DNA from: Myxococcota bacterium
GTDB taxonomy: Bacteria; Myxococcota_A; UBA9160; SZUA-336
Assembly: GCA_035498015.1 (NCBI GenBank)
Contig: DATKAO010000093.1
Span: 1 to 50,031, forward strand
Direction of reading: 5' to 3'
DNA: 50,031 nt
Under the pieces are notes generated by a model. The model was not told the origin of the DNA. It ran no database searches and saw only the letters and a program-made list of their open reading frames with translations. The translations under genes and the position numbers were made by a program. This document shows positions 14,789 through 23,444 of the stretch, one piece after another (position 1 is the first letter of the stretch; the number at the start of each line of letters is the position of its first letter).

Positions 14789-16314
14789 GCGTCGAGCTCC
14801 TCCTGGCGGGGCGCCTGCTCTGCGCGGCAGGGCACGTCGAGGATCATGGTGTCTCGCCGCTCCGCGCCGTACGGACGCCAGGCGGGAATCGCAGCGTGAT
14901 TCGGATCTCCGTTGCGCGCGAACGCGAGCCAGGTCTCACTCACCAGATCGGCGAGCTGCCGCCGGTCGGCGCGCGCGCCGGTGATCGGCGTGCTCTCGGC
15001 GTTGTCGAACACGAACGGGATCTCGAGCGCGTGCGACGACTTGAACAGCCCGCCCATGAAGTCGGACTGCCAGGTGAAGAGATACATGTAGGCCGGCGCG
15101 CCGCCGGCCGCGGCCTTCCGCTCCGCGATGCGGATCGACATGATGCGGGTAGGCTCGGTCGCGATGGCGATGTAGAGGTCCCAGGGCGTGGCCTCGGGCC
15201 GCGTGCGCCGGTAGGTGCCGAGCACGCGCTCGAGCTTGTCGCCCAGCATGGGCTCGAGGCGTTTGTGCAGCTCCTGCTCGGTGAGCCGGCGCCGCTTCGG
15301 ATCGGCGGCGACGAACATGGCCGCCTCGTCGAGGTTGGTGCCGATCATGAGCGGCACGTCGCGGCCCGCCGGCGCGGCCTCGGGCTGGAACGGGTGCGCG
15401 GGAAAGTGACTCCCGTCGACCACCGGCGAGAGCTGGAACATGGCCGGCGAGCCGAGCAGGAACGGCCCGGTGCCGCGCGCAGAGGGCGGCATGCGGCCGA
15501 TCGCGTCGAGCAGGCGCTGCGGCTCGAGCTGCTGCAGCTTGCGCGCGTCGCCCGCCGGAATCTCGAGCGCCGCGAGCAGGCGCTCGCTGAACGCCTGCGC
15601 GGCCGCGCGCTCCACGCCGCGCAGCCCCGGCCCGCTCTGCACGACCGCGCGCTGGAACAGTCCCTTCGCTGCCGGCAGCGCGAGCATGGTGCTGACCTTT
15701 GCGCCCCCGCCCGACTCACCGAACAGAGTGACGTTGCCGGCGTCGCCGCCGAAAGCCGCGGCGTTGTCGCGCACCCATTGCAGCGCCAGCACCACGTCGA
15801 GCAGCCCGGCGACGCCCGAGCCGGAGAATTCCTCGCCGAGCAGGTCGGCCAGGTGCAGATACCCGAAGGCGTTCAGGCGGTGGTTCACGGTGATGACCAC
15901 CGCGTCGCCGCGGCGCGCGAGGTTGGCGCCGTCGTACATGGACTCCGAGCCCGCGCCGGCGCTGAAGCCGCGCCCGTGCAGCCACACCAGGACCGGACGG
16001 CGGCGGCCGTCGGCGATCGCCGGCGTCCACACGTTGAGCACGAGACAGTCCTCGCTCTGCGGCAGATAGCGCACCACGCCGACGACCTTCTCGTCGGACT
16101 GCGCGCGGTCGACCAGTGACCCGAGCTGCGGGCAGATCGGCCCGAAGTCCGTGGCGTCGCGCACGCCCGCCCAGGGCGCGCGCGCCTGCGGCGGCTTGAA
16201 GCGGCGCTCGCCGCCGGTCGGCTCCCCGTAGGGCACGCCCGCGAAGCGGTGGATGCCGCGCTCCGTGGTGCCCCGAAGCCTGCCCGCGCTGGTGTCGACG
16301 ACCGGCTCGCCCAT
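14761..16314 (-). CDS. Type-B carboxylesterase
   Basis: A 517-residue serine esterase of the carboxylesterase/cholinesterase family. Family signatures are visible: the EDCLVLNVWTP motif (88-98), the oxyanion motif WLHGRGF (111-117) and the nucleophile elbow FGESGGGAK with Ser201. The elbow differs from the usual GESAGG. The ATG at 16314 is chosen because GGAGGT lies eight bases upstream; an earlier in-frame ATG would pass through that site. No signal peptide is seen, so it is probably cytoplasmic. The ribosome site sits in the loop of a perfect 7-pair hairpin (16316-16335). Substrates are unknown. Confidence 0.93.
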   Translation of the reverse strand: MGEPVVDTSAGRLRGTTERGIHRFAGVPYGEPTGGERRFKPPQARAPWAGVRDATDFGPICPQLGSLVDRAQSDEKVVGVVRYLPQSEDCLVLNVWTPAIADGRRRPVLVWLHGRGFSAGAGSESMYDGANLARRGDAVVITVNHRLNAFGYLHLADLLGEEFSGSGVAGLLDVVLALQWVRDNAAAFGGDAGNVTLFGESGGGAKVSTMLALPAAKGLFQRAVVQSGPGLRGVERAAAQAFSERLLAALEIPAGDARKLQQLEPQRLLDAIGRMPPSARGTGPFLLGSPAMFQLSPVVDGSHFPAHPFQPEAAPAGRDVPLMIGTNLDEAAMFVAADPKRRRLTEQELHKRLEPMLGDKLERVLGTYRRTRPEATPWDLYIAIATEPTRIMSIRIAERKAAAGGAPAYMYLFTWQSDFMGGLFKSSHALEIPFVFDNAESTPITGARADRRQLADLVSETWLAFARNGDPNHAAIPAWRPYGAERRDTMILDVPCRAEQAPRQEELDAWRGIEVRR

Positions 16315-16315
16315 G

Positions 16316-16335
16316 ACTGCACACCTCCGTGCAGT
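16316..16335 (-). promoter_or_regulatory. Hairpin with the esterase ribosome-binding site in its loop
   Basis: ACTGCAC and GTGCAGT form a perfect 7-base inverted repeat around a 6-base loop, which read on the - strand is GGAGGT. One base separates the stem from the ATG at 16314. The stem could present or block the ribosome site, or be a protein-binding operator. Confidence 0.45.
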
Positions 16336-16413
16336 CCAGGATATCAGGGCCAGCCCCACCGGGCGTGCGCTCCGGTGCTTGCGGCGACGCTCAGGACGGC
16401 CTTCGCTCCGGCC

Positions 16414-16971
16414 CTAAGTCGGGTCGCCGGCGCGCGCCTTCCAAGTGAGTTCCCAGACGCACGAGAGGGCGCCGATCACGCGGCACTTGGTGTGCTTCAC
16501 CTCGACGTCGTCGAACCCCAGCATGCTCATGCGTTCGGCCTGGTAGCCGGTGAACGTGTCGCAGATCTCGCGCGTGGGCAGCGCGAAGTTCAGGACCTCG
16601 ACCACCGCGCGGCCCGCCTCGCGCTCCAGCACCCGCATGTCGCCGCTGTCGTACATGGAGGAGAGCAGCGTGAACGCGGCCTTGCGGTCCGCGGTCTTGC
16701 TGAAGCGGTGGTAGGTGCCCTCCATGTGCGAGCGCGCCGCGTCGCGGCCCATCTTCTCGCACGGATTCACGCGCCCGCCGCCGGCCACCTTCATCATGGT
16801 GCGCAGCAGCTCCGCGTAGTCCTCGAGCGGATACCACGACGCGAGCACGATGCGCTGCGTGAGATAGCTCGCGAGCTTGGGCGGAAGGTACGCCTCGACC
16901 CGGTCGCGCTCGGGCATGGCCAGGAGCGACTTCACCGCCTCGACGACGACCGTTCCCTTCGCGTTCGGCAT
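16414..16971 (-). CDS. Conserved hypothetical protein, possible V4R/HNOB-like sensor fold
   Basis: A 185-residue cytoplasmic protein. Its pattern, ASWYPLEDYAELLRTM near residue 45, YHRFSK, YDSGDMRVLE, and a late HTKCRVIGALSCVWELTW, recalls a family of about 180-residue deltaproteobacterial proteins with a small-molecule-binding (V4R or heme-NO-binding-like) fold; this is from memory and tentative. The two late cysteines and the tryptophans are notable. Its start overlaps the end of the DUF457 gene by 40 bases, so the two are co-transcribed. No function is assigned. Confidence 0.65.
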   Translation of the reverse strand: MPNAKGTVVVEAVKSLLAMPERDRVEAYLPPKLASYLTQRIVLASWYPLEDYAELLRTMMKVAGGGRVNPCEKMGRDAARSHMEGTYHRFSKTADRKAAFTLLSSMYDSGDMRVLEREAGRAVVEVLNFALPTREICDTFTGYQAERMSMLGFDDVEVKHTKCRVIGALSCVWELTWKARAGDPT

Positions 16972-17507
16972 CCCGGGCGATTCGGCCAGCCGTGAGTGGC
17001 CCTTGAGAGGGCCGCGAACGCGGCGGCCGGCAGCCAGACCCAGAGCGCCTCGCTCGCGATCACGGCCGCGCCGCGCGCGCCGAAGAACGCGTGCACGCCC
17101 AGCGGCGACACCGCGATCGGGCGGAACGGGAAGAACAAGCGCGCGGCGCTGAAGGGTGCGAACAGCGCAACGCCGAGTCCACCGTCGGTGGCCATGTCGA
17201 GCAGCCCGTGCGACGCGCTGGCGAGGAACAGATACAGCCACGCGCGGCGCGGCGAGAAGCCCGGCCCGGCGCGCGACAGCGGCAAGAGCGCCGCCGCGAG
17301 CAGCGCCGCAAAGCACAACGAGTGACTCAGGCCCCGGTGACCCAGCAGGTCACCGTAGTCGACCCCCAGCCGGAAGCCGATCACGTCGAGGTCCGGCGCG
17401 GCCGCGGCCAGCGCCCCCAGCAGCCACAGCCGGCGGGGCGCGCCCGGCCGCCAGAAGGCGGGCGCCAGAGCCAGACCCACGGCCGCATGAGTGATCGCCG
17501 ACGGCAT
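16932..17507 (-). CDS. DUF457/YdjM-family inner-membrane metal-dependent hydrolase
   Basis: A 191-residue membrane protein with about four hydrophobic segments. The family's metal-ligand pattern is visible: the opening MPSAITHAAVG, then APDLD, GHRGLSHSL (about 53-61) and ASHGLLDMATD. The family is named as a metal-dependent hydrolase; the substrate is not established. The start is divergent from the dienelactone-hydrolase-like gene with 27 bases between, and the gene runs into the next - strand gene by 40 bases. Confidence 0.85.
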   Translation of the reverse strand: MPSAITHAAVGLALAPAFWRPGAPRRLWLLGALAAAAPDLDVIGFRLGVDYGDLLGHRGLSHSLCFAALLAAALLPLSRAGPGFSPRRAWLYLFLASASHGLLDMATDGGLGVALFAPFSAARLFFPFRPIAVSPLGVHAFFGARGAAVIASEALWVWLPAAAFAALSRATHGWPNRPGCRTRRERSSSRR

Positions 17508-17521
17508 GCTTCGCGGCTGGC

Positions 17522-17527
17522 TATGAT
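17522..17527 (+). promoter_or_regulatory. -10-like box (TATGAT) seven bases before the ATG at 17535
   Basis: TATGAT is followed by seven bases and the ATG at 17535. Two earlier in-frame ATGs (17523, 17526) overlap the box, so a leaderless start at 17535 is favoured. The bases read CATCAT/ATCATA on the other strand, where the divergent gene begins 15 bases away. Confidence 0.4.
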
Positions 17528-17534
17528 GGCACGC

Positions 17535-18332
17535 ATGGAAGCCGAGCCGGACCTCCGGGTGCGAGACGACCTCGCGGACTTCGAGCGCCGCGACGTGACT
17601 CTCGAGGGACAGACCAAGCTGGTGTTCATCGCGGGCAGCGGCCCGGCGGTGATCGTGATGTCGGAGATGCCGGGCATCTACGCCGGAGTGGCGCGCTTCG
17701 CGCGCCGCGTGCGCGACGCGGGCTTCACGGTCTGGATGCCGCAGCTCTTCGGCAAGCCGGGTCACCCTCCGACCCTGGGCTATGCGCTGGGCAGCATGAT
17801 CCGCGGCTGCATCAGCCGCGAGTTCCGCGCCTTCGCGGCCAACGAGTCGAGCCCGGTCACCGCCTGGCTGCGCGCGCTCGCCGCGCACGCGCACCCGCTG
17901 TGCGGCGGCCAGGGCGTGGGCGCGATCGGCATGTGCTTCACCGGAAACTTCGCGCTCTCGATGATGCTCGAGCCCGCGGTGCGCGCGCCCGTGCTGTCCC
18001 AGCCCTCGCTGCCGATGTTCAAGTCGGGCGGGATGCACATCGCCCCCGACGAGCTGGCGCGCGTGAAGGAGAGACTCGAGCGCGACGACCTGACCGTGCG
18101 CGCCTACCGCTTCGAGGGTGACCCGTTCTGCAAGGCGCAGCGCTTCGCGGCATACGAAGCCGCCCTGGGCGCGCGCTTCGAAGGCCGGGTGCTGCCCGAC
18201 TCGGCGGCGCGCAAGGGCACGGGCATGCCGCCGCACAGCGTGGTGACCATGCACCTCGTCGACCGCGAGGGCGAGCCGACGCGCCAGGCGCTCGACGAGA
18301 TCCTGGGGTTCTTCGCAGAGCGCCTGCGCTAG
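17535..18332 (+). CDS. Dienelactone-hydrolase-family protein
   Basis: A 265-residue alpha/beta hydrolase of the dienelactone hydrolase family. The nucleophile elbow is IGMCFTG with Cys134, as in true dienelactone hydrolases, which use Cys rather than Ser. The late His is probably in MPPHSVVTMH (about 236). These enzymes open the lactone ring in chlorocatechol and related aromatic breakdown; the family is broad, so the substrate is unsure. In-frame ATGs at 17523 and 17526 would add 3-4 residues but lie within a -10-like box. It ends four bases from the convergent HEAT-repeat gene. Confidence 0.88.
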   Translation: MEAEPDLRVRDDLADFERRDVTLEGQTKLVFIAGSGPAVIVMSEMPGIYAGVARFARRVRDAGFTVWMPQLFGKPGHPPTLGYALGSMIRGCISREFRAFAANESSPVTAWLRALAAHAHPLCGGQGVGAIGMCFTGNFALSMMLEPAVRAPVLSQPSLPMFKSGGMHIAPDELARVKERLERDDLTVRAYRFEGDPFCKAQRFAAYEAALGARFEGRVLPDSAARKGTGMPPHSVVTMHLVDREGEPTRQALDEILGFFAERLR

Positions 18333-18336
18333 CGGG

Positions 18337-19917
18337 TCACAGCACTCTTCCGATGAACTCCGCGGTGCGGGCCGGAAGTCGGCCCGCGACGGCGCCGAAC
18401 AGCGCGCGGAGCTCCGCGCGCTGCTGCGGCTTGGGCTGCGCGAAGCTGCGGTTGAAGCGGGCGGTCCATTCTCGCAGCGGGGCAGTCACCCGAGGCTGGA
18501 GCTCGGGCTCGAGGTCGCGCAGCTCCTGCAGCAGGAGCTCGACCGCGTCCCACTTGGAGAGCACGAGCGCGAGCGAGACCGAGTCGGCGCGCGCGGGACC
18601 GTCGAGCTCGAGGGCGCGCGTGCGCAGCGCGGCGGCGTCGAGATGGTCGCGCTGCTCGCGCAGCACGCGGCGCGCGACTTCGCGCAGCCCGCGCGAAGGG
18701 TCGCCCAAGGCCGCCAATCCATGAGTCACCGCCACCTCCGGCGCCAAGCGCGCGAGCGCGGAGAGCGCGGCGGCGCGCACCCGCGCTGCGGGGTGGCTTG
18801 CGAGCGCGCTCAGGCTCGGCGAATCACTCGGCGTGCCGTACAGCTTCACGCCGTCGATCGCCGCTGCGAGTCGGCGCGGCTGGCTCTCCGCCAGGTGGGC
18901 CCGGTAGAACGCCGCCAGGTCGGTGCGCACGTGTGCGCGCGCCACGACGCGCACGGGGATCCCGGGATCGAGCAGCGCCGCGCTGAGTCGCGCCTCGCCG
19001 GCCAGGCCCGCCTCCGCCAGGACGCGCAGCGCTTCCGCGCGCACGCGCGGGAATGGCGCATGGTCGGCCCGCTCTTCGAACAGCGATCGGATCTCGGGAC
19101 CGTGCACGCCGCGCTCGAGGGCGCGCAACGCGAAACACTGCAGGGAGGGGTCGGGCTCGGCGAGCGCGGCGCGGAGCGCAGGCGCGTCGAGCGGCAGCTC
19201 GCCCGCGAGCAACCACTCGAAGCCGCGCCGGCGCTCGGGCGGGTCGAAGCTCCCGCACAGCTCCACGAAGTCGCGTCCGCCGTCGGAGCGCAAGAGCTCG
19301 CCCGCCGCGGCGATCACGGCGCGATGGTCGCGCCGGCTGCGCTCGGCGAGCGGGAACAGAAACGGCAGCGCACGGCACGCCTCGCGCCGTCCCGCTGGAG
19401 TCAGGAGCGCGAGCAGCCCGCTGCGCGCGCGCTCGGCCACCGCCTCCACCCAATCGTTCGCTCGGAGAGCGAGATAGCGCAGCGCGCGCGGCTCGCCGAG
19501 GGCGACCAGCTCGCGCACCGCGGCCTCTCGCACGTAGCCGCTCCGGTGCAGCGTGAGGAGCCCGAGCACTCCGGGGGTCTCGCGATGAGTCTCGGCGAGC
19601 CCGACGAGTGACTCCGGAACGATCTCCGGAAGCGACATCCGCAGCTCCGAGGCGATGAACAGGAGCTCGCGCGGAGTCCGTGCAGCCATCAGCGAGTCGA
19701 TGACCCGCGCCGCCTCGTCCGCGATCGCTCCGCGCTCCGACAACAGCAAGAGCATGTTGCAGACGGAGACCCAAGGGGCCGTGCGGGCCAGCTCCTGCAG
19801 CGCCGCGATCCGCTGCCGCTCGCGCCGGCCTCGGAACAGCCGGTCGAGCCACGAGGGCGACCGGTACACGCCGTCCAGGAGCTTCGGGAGTCGCTCGTAG
19901 CGGTGGAGCTCACTCAC
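18337..19917 (-). CDS. HEAT-repeat protein
   Basis: A 526-residue, all-helical protein rich in Leu, Ala and Arg. Repeating units such as SGYVREAAVRELVALGEP and HPAARVRAAALSALARLAP, about 30-35 residues apart, mark HEAT/armadillo-type repeats along most of the length. There is no signal peptide or membrane helix, so it is probably a cytoplasmic protein-interaction scaffold. It starts with GTG at 19917, with a TATCTT box seven bases upstream suggesting a leaderless message. The partner is unknown; the neighbours (esterase, MAPEG) give no clue. Confidence 0.82.
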   Translation of the reverse strand: MSELHRYERLPKLLDGVYRSPSWLDRLFRGRRERQRIAALQELARTAPWVSVCNMLLLLSERGAIADEAARVIDSLMAARTPRELLFIASELRMSLPEIVPESLVGLAETHRETPGVLGLLTLHRSGYVREAAVRELVALGEPRALRYLALRANDWVEAVAERARSGLLALLTPAGRREACRALPFLFPLAERSRRDHRAVIAAAGELLRSDGGRDFVELCGSFDPPERRRGFEWLLAGELPLDAPALRAALAEPDPSLQCFALRALERGVHGPEIRSLFEERADHAPFPRVRAEALRVLAEAGLAGEARLSAALLDPGIPVRVVARAHVRTDLAAFYRAHLAESQPRRLAAAIDGVKLYGTPSDSPSLSALASHPAARVRAAALSALARLAPEVAVTHGLAALGDPSRGLREVARRVLREQRDHLDAAALRTRALELDGPARADSVSLALVLSKWDAVELLLQELRDLEPELQPRVTAPLREWTARFNRSFAQPKPQQRAELRALFGAVAGRLPARTAEFIGRVL

Positions 19918-19924
19918 CGCCCTG

Positions 19925-19930
19925 AAGATA
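19925..19930 (-). promoter_or_regulatory. -10-like box (TATCTT) seven bases before the GTG at 19917
   Basis: On the - strand TATCTT is followed by seven bases and the GTG start of the HEAT-repeat gene. It lies in the short gap after the MAPEG gene. A -35 box at normal spacing is not evident. Confidence 0.3.
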
Positions 19931-19933
19931 GGG

Positions 19934-20368
19934 TCAGGTCAAGCGCAGCGCGATCAGCCGGAAGGCGAACAGTGCCCACATGGCGAACACCAGCACCGTA
20001 CCCGCGGCATAGCTGTAGAAGCGGTGGAGGACCTGGTTGTAGGTGCAGTGGATGTAGCTGTGGAGCGCGCGCAGGGCCACGAACACCCAGGCGCCGACCA
20101 CGAAGAACGGAGTGACCATGTCCGCGGCGGTGAGACACGCGCACAGCACGTAGAACAGCACCGGGACTTCGAACAGGTTCTTGAAGTTGTCGGCTGACTC
20201 GACCTTCTTCAGCACCCCCGGGTTGAGCGCCGAGCTCCGCAGCGACTGCGGGTCGATCCTGAGCTCGCGCATCTCGCCCACGCGGTCCACGTACAGCTTG
20301 ACCCAGACCAAGAGAGTCACGAACACCAGCGCCGCACAGGGCAGCAGGATGTCGACCTTGCCCACCAC
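19934..20368 (-). CDS. MAPEG-family membrane protein
   Basis: A 144-residue integral membrane protein with four predicted helices (about 6-25, 68-85, 87-105, 118-140). The MAPEG family signature is visible as NFKNLFEVPVLFY (61-73) with RALHSYIHCTYNQV following. Eukaryotic relatives are microsomal glutathione transferases and eicosanoid synthases; bacterial members are mostly of unknown substrate. It lies three bases after the HSL-type esterase gene and 16 before the HEAT gene, so all three may share a transcript. Confidence 0.93.
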   Translation of the reverse strand: MVGKVDILLPCAALVFVTLLVWVKLYVDRVGEMRELRIDPQSLRSSALNPGVLKKVESADNFKNLFEVPVLFYVLCACLTAADMVTPFFVVGAWVFVALRALHSYIHCTYNQVLHRFYSYAAGTVLVFAMWALFAFRLIALRLT

Positions 20369-20371
20369 GTC

Positions 20372-21328
20372 TCAGCTCCCGAGCGCCACCGCGACGAACT
20401 GATGGCAGCGCGCGTTCGCGGCGCGGGCGAGGCTGGTCGGGAACAGGTTGAAGCCGTGCACGCCGCCCGGGTAGATCGCGAGCTCGGCGCGCGCCCCGGC
20501 GGCCGCCCAGCGCGACGACATGAAGAGACTGTCGTCGAGCAGCGGGTCGAGCGTGCCCACCGTGAACAGGGCCGGCGGCATGCCGCGCAGGTTCGCGCGC
20601 AGGGGCGACGCATCGCGGGTTCCGCGCAGACTCTTGTCCGGGATGAAGTGATTCGAGAACCACTCGACGATCGGCGTCGAGAGCACGAGGTTGCGCTCGC
20701 CCCAGTTGCGCACGCTGGGCGTGAAGGTCAGGTCGTAGATGCCGTACACCAGGTTCGCGGCGCGGAACGGCGTAGCGCCATGGCGGTCGCGCAGGCGCAG
20801 GAGGGTCATGGCCGAGAGGTGCGCGCCGGCGGACTCACCGCCGATCACCAGCCGCTCACTGCCCAGCTCGCGCGCGCCGCCCTCGATCAGCCACAGCGCC
20901 GCTGCCTCGCAGTCGTCGGGACCCGCGGGATAGGGATGCTCGGGCGCCAGCCGGTAGCCCACGCTCACCACCACCGCACCGGCGGCATTCGCGAGCGCGT
21001 CGAGCATGACGTCCTGTCCGTCGTGCGTGCCGAGCACGTGACCGCCGCCGTGGATGTGGAAGTAGACGCCGCGCAGCGCCCCCTTGGGCCGGATCACGCG
21101 CAGCGGCAGATCGCCCGCCGGCCCGCGAATCACCCGCTCGTGCGCGTGGTCGAGCTTCACGATCGGCCCGAACGTGCCCTGCCCGGCCGCGCGCGCCGCG
21201 CGGATCGCCCGGGGCGTCTGGGTATGGATCGCGGGCACCTGCGCCAGGAGCTTCTCGAGTGTCTCGTTCGCGGCACGGGTCTCGGCGTCGATCGCCTCGG
21301 GCGCGAACAGCTTGGGGTCGAGCGTCAT
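20372..21328 (-). CDS. Hormone-sensitive-lipase-type alpha/beta hydrolase
   Basis: A 318-residue carboxylesterase of the HSL/family IV type. It has the family's HGGGH oxyanion motif (HIHGGGHVLG, about 91-100), the nucleophile elbow GESAGAH (about 162-168), the acid in TLDPLLDD and the terminal His in YPGGVHGF. The ATG at 21328 has GGGAGG seven bases upstream, so this start is well supported. No signal peptide is seen. The gene is followed by MAPEG after three bases. Confidence 0.94.
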   Translation of the reverse strand: MTLDPKLFAPEAIDAETRAANETLEKLLAQVPAIHTQTPRAIRAARAAGQGTFGPIVKLDHAHERVIRGPAGDLPLRVIRPKGALRGVYFHIHGGGHVLGTHDGQDVMLDALANAAGAVVVSVGYRLAPEHPYPAGPDDCEAAALWLIEGGARELGSERLVIGGESAGAHLSAMTLLRLRDRHGATPFRAANLVYGIYDLTFTPSVRNWGERNLVLSTPIVEWFSNHFIPDKSLRGTRDASPLRANLRGMPPALFTVGTLDPLLDDSLFMSSRWAAAGARAELAIYPGGVHGFNLFPTSLARAANARCHQFVAVALGS

Positions 21329-21368
21329 CTGCAGTCCTCCCGCGGCCAGTCTACTCCAAGGTGAAATG

Positions 21369-21374
21369 TAGAAT
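21369..21374 (+). promoter_or_regulatory. -10-like box (TAGAAT) upstream of the PEP-CTERM gene
   Basis: TGTAGAAT occurs in the 106-base spacer between the divergent HSL-esterase and PEP-CTERM genes and matches the boxes before other genes in this window. It would leave a leader of about 55 bases. A second candidate, TGATAA, lies about 13 bases before the GTG. Confidence 0.35.
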
Positions 21375-21434
21375 CGTGTCACGCCGCTGGGTCGGATTCG
21401 CCTTTCGGATGGCGCGTGATAAGCTGCGAGTTGC

Positions 21435-23444
21435 GTGCGCCGTCCCGTGCTCTCGACGCTGATGCTGGTCTTGTCGTACTGCATCCAGGTCCCGGCTCGC
21501 GCCGCATCGGTGACCAGCACCTGGCTCGGCGGCACCGGCGCTTGGACCGACGCGAACTGGAGCAACGGCGTCCCACAGAACGACGCGACTCACTCGTTCG
21601 CGGCGCGAGTCGACGGCGGAAACGCGAGCGACTCGGTGGTCACGCTCGACGCGCCCACCGAGATCGACTCTCTCGAAATCGGCGCTGGAGACTCGCTCGT
21701 CGTGACCGCCAGCGGGCAGCTCACCGTAGTGGGGAACTCGGTCGAAGACGCGGGCGAGATCCTGATCCAGGGCCCGAGCCCCTACCCGGGCGGTATCGCG
21801 TCGAATGCCGGCACGCTGACCTTCTCGGGCGGCGGCACGGTGCGCTTGGACCAGGGCAGCATCGGCTCGCTGGGCGCACCCGGCGTGCCGGGAATCGTGA
21901 ATCTCCACAACCTGTTGCAGGGCTCCGGCCAGATCCTCACCGACGCGTTCGAGAACGAGGGTACGGTGGAGGCGAACGTCACTGGCCAGAGCCTGACCCT
22001 CGCCAACGGGTCGGTGCGCAACGGCGGCGTGCTGCGTGCAGCCGACGGCGCGCTGCTCACCACCTTCGGCGGGGCGGTGATCGACAACACCGGCGGCGCA
22101 ATCGAAGCCACACGGGGGGGATCGGTCACCTTCAACGACACGGTGATCGTGACCGGCGGCAGCTTCTCGGCGACGCAGACCCAGATGCGCACGGCGGGCA
22201 GCTTCGAAGGCGTGCGCTTCAGCGCCGACCCCAACAGCCTGATCACTTTCAGCGGTCCGGGGTCGACGTTCCTCTCGGACTCGTCGCTCGGCGGCCGCTT
22301 CGCCGGCGCCATCTCGGTTGCGGGAACCGTCGTGAATCAGGGCACGTTCGCCGGCGAGGTCGATGCCGATCAGCCTGCGACGCTCGAGAACCACGGACAC
22401 GTCGACTTGACTTACTCCGCCGGAGCCGCCGCACTCACGCTGACCGGCGGTGGTACCGTGACACTCTCGCCGACCGTCATCTCGACCGAGGTCGACCCTC
22501 CGTTCCGGAACGCCGACAACTACGTCGGGGGGTCGGGCCTGATCGTGAGGCTGGAGCAGAACGGCGGCACGATCGAGGCTACGAACGGCACGCTCACCGT
22601 GCAGTCCACCTCCGGCGTGCAGCACAGCGGTCTGTTTGCGGCGACCGGGGGCGGAACGCTGGATGTGCTGGCCAGCGTGACCGGGCCCGGCGCGTGGCGC
22701 GCCGACGGCGGGACGATCCACCTGAGCGGCGACGTCACGACCACGGGCGACGTCGAGGTGCTGCACGGTGGAGCGCTGGTCGTCGACACGAGTCTTTCGG
22801 CGCACGACCTGGTGATCGACGCCGCGAGCTCGATCGACGTCGAAGGCATGCTGCGGGTCGCCGGCAACGTGGACTTCGACGGGCCGGGCGCGGGGCGCTT
22901 CCGCTTCGGCCCCGGAGCCTCGGTGTTCGCGAGTCACGGCGGCGGTGCCGCGCTGGGCGACTGGAGTGACTGGCAGTCGTTCGAAGTGGCGGGCGGCGAT
23001 CTCGGCGCGGGTCCGGCGGGATTCTCGGCGGCGAACGCCTATTTGCCCGACCTCGTGATCGGCCCGGACGGCCGGCTGTTCCTGCGCGACCGGGACGACA
23101 ACGGCAACCGCTCGACAGGCGCGCCCGAAGTGATCTACGTCGACACGCTGGAGTTCTCCGATTCACTCGGCCTGCTCAACCTGAACGGCATCAAGCTGTA
23201 CTACAACCACCTGGTGGGCTCGCTCGGACAGATCATCGACGTGCCGGTGCCGGAGCCCGGTGCAGCAGCGCTGGCCGCCACCGCGCTGGCGCTGCTCTAC
23301 GCGGCGCGGCGCGCGCGCACGATCAGCAGCAGCGGGCGGCCCAGATACTTGTGCGCGGCCGGAACCTCGGACACGAGCCGATCGTCGGCGAGATACTCGG
23401 CGGTCTCGAGCTGCGAGAAGCCGGCGTCCGCGATCCGGTTCTGA
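21435..23444 (+). CDS. Large secreted PEP-CTERM protein with beta-repeat region
   Basis: A 669-residue exported protein. A signal peptide (about 1-24, ending ARAAS) is followed by WLGGTGAWTDANWSNG, a motif common at the start of autotransporter-like and PEP-CTERM proteins, and a long Gly/Thr/Val-rich region typical of a beta-helix (about 30-520). Near the end comes a PEP-CTERM sorting signal: PEP (606-608), a hydrophobic helix and an Arg cluster (625-628). Such proteins are cut by exosortase and released to the surface or matrix. The signal should end the protein, but the frame continues 41 residues into the convergent methyltransferase gene. The GTG start could be replaced by ATG at 21462. 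Confidence 0.85.
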   Translation: MRRPVLSTLMLVLSYCIQVPARAASVTSTWLGGTGAWTDANWSNGVPQNDATHSFAARVDGGNASDSVVTLDAPTEIDSLEIGAGDSLVVTASGQLTVVGNSVEDAGEILIQGPSPYPGGIASNAGTLTFSGGGTVRLDQGSIGSLGAPGVPGIVNLHNLLQGSGQILTDAFENEGTVEANVTGQSLTLANGSVRNGGVLRAADGALLTTFGGAVIDNTGGAIEATRGGSVTFNDTVIVTGGSFSATQTQMRTAGSFEGVRFSADPNSLITFSGPGSTFLSDSSLGGRFAGAISVAGTVVNQGTFAGEVDADQPATLENHGHVDLTYSAGAAALTLTGGGTVTLSPTVISTEVDPPFRNADNYVGGSGLIVRLEQNGGTIEATNGTLTVQSTSGVQHSGLFAATGGGTLDVLASVTGPGAWRADGGTIHLSGDVTTTGDVEVLHGGALVVDTSLSAHDLVIDAASSIDVEGMLRVAGNVDFDGPGAGRFRFGPGASVFASHGGGAALGDWSDWQSFEVAGGDLGAGPAGFSAANAYLPDLVIGPDGRLFLRDRDDNGNRSTGAPEVIYVDTLEFSDSLGLLNLNGIKLYYNHLVGSLGQIIDVPVPEPGAAALAATALALLYAARRARTISSSGRPRYLCAAGTSDTSRSSARYSAVSSCEKPASAIRF

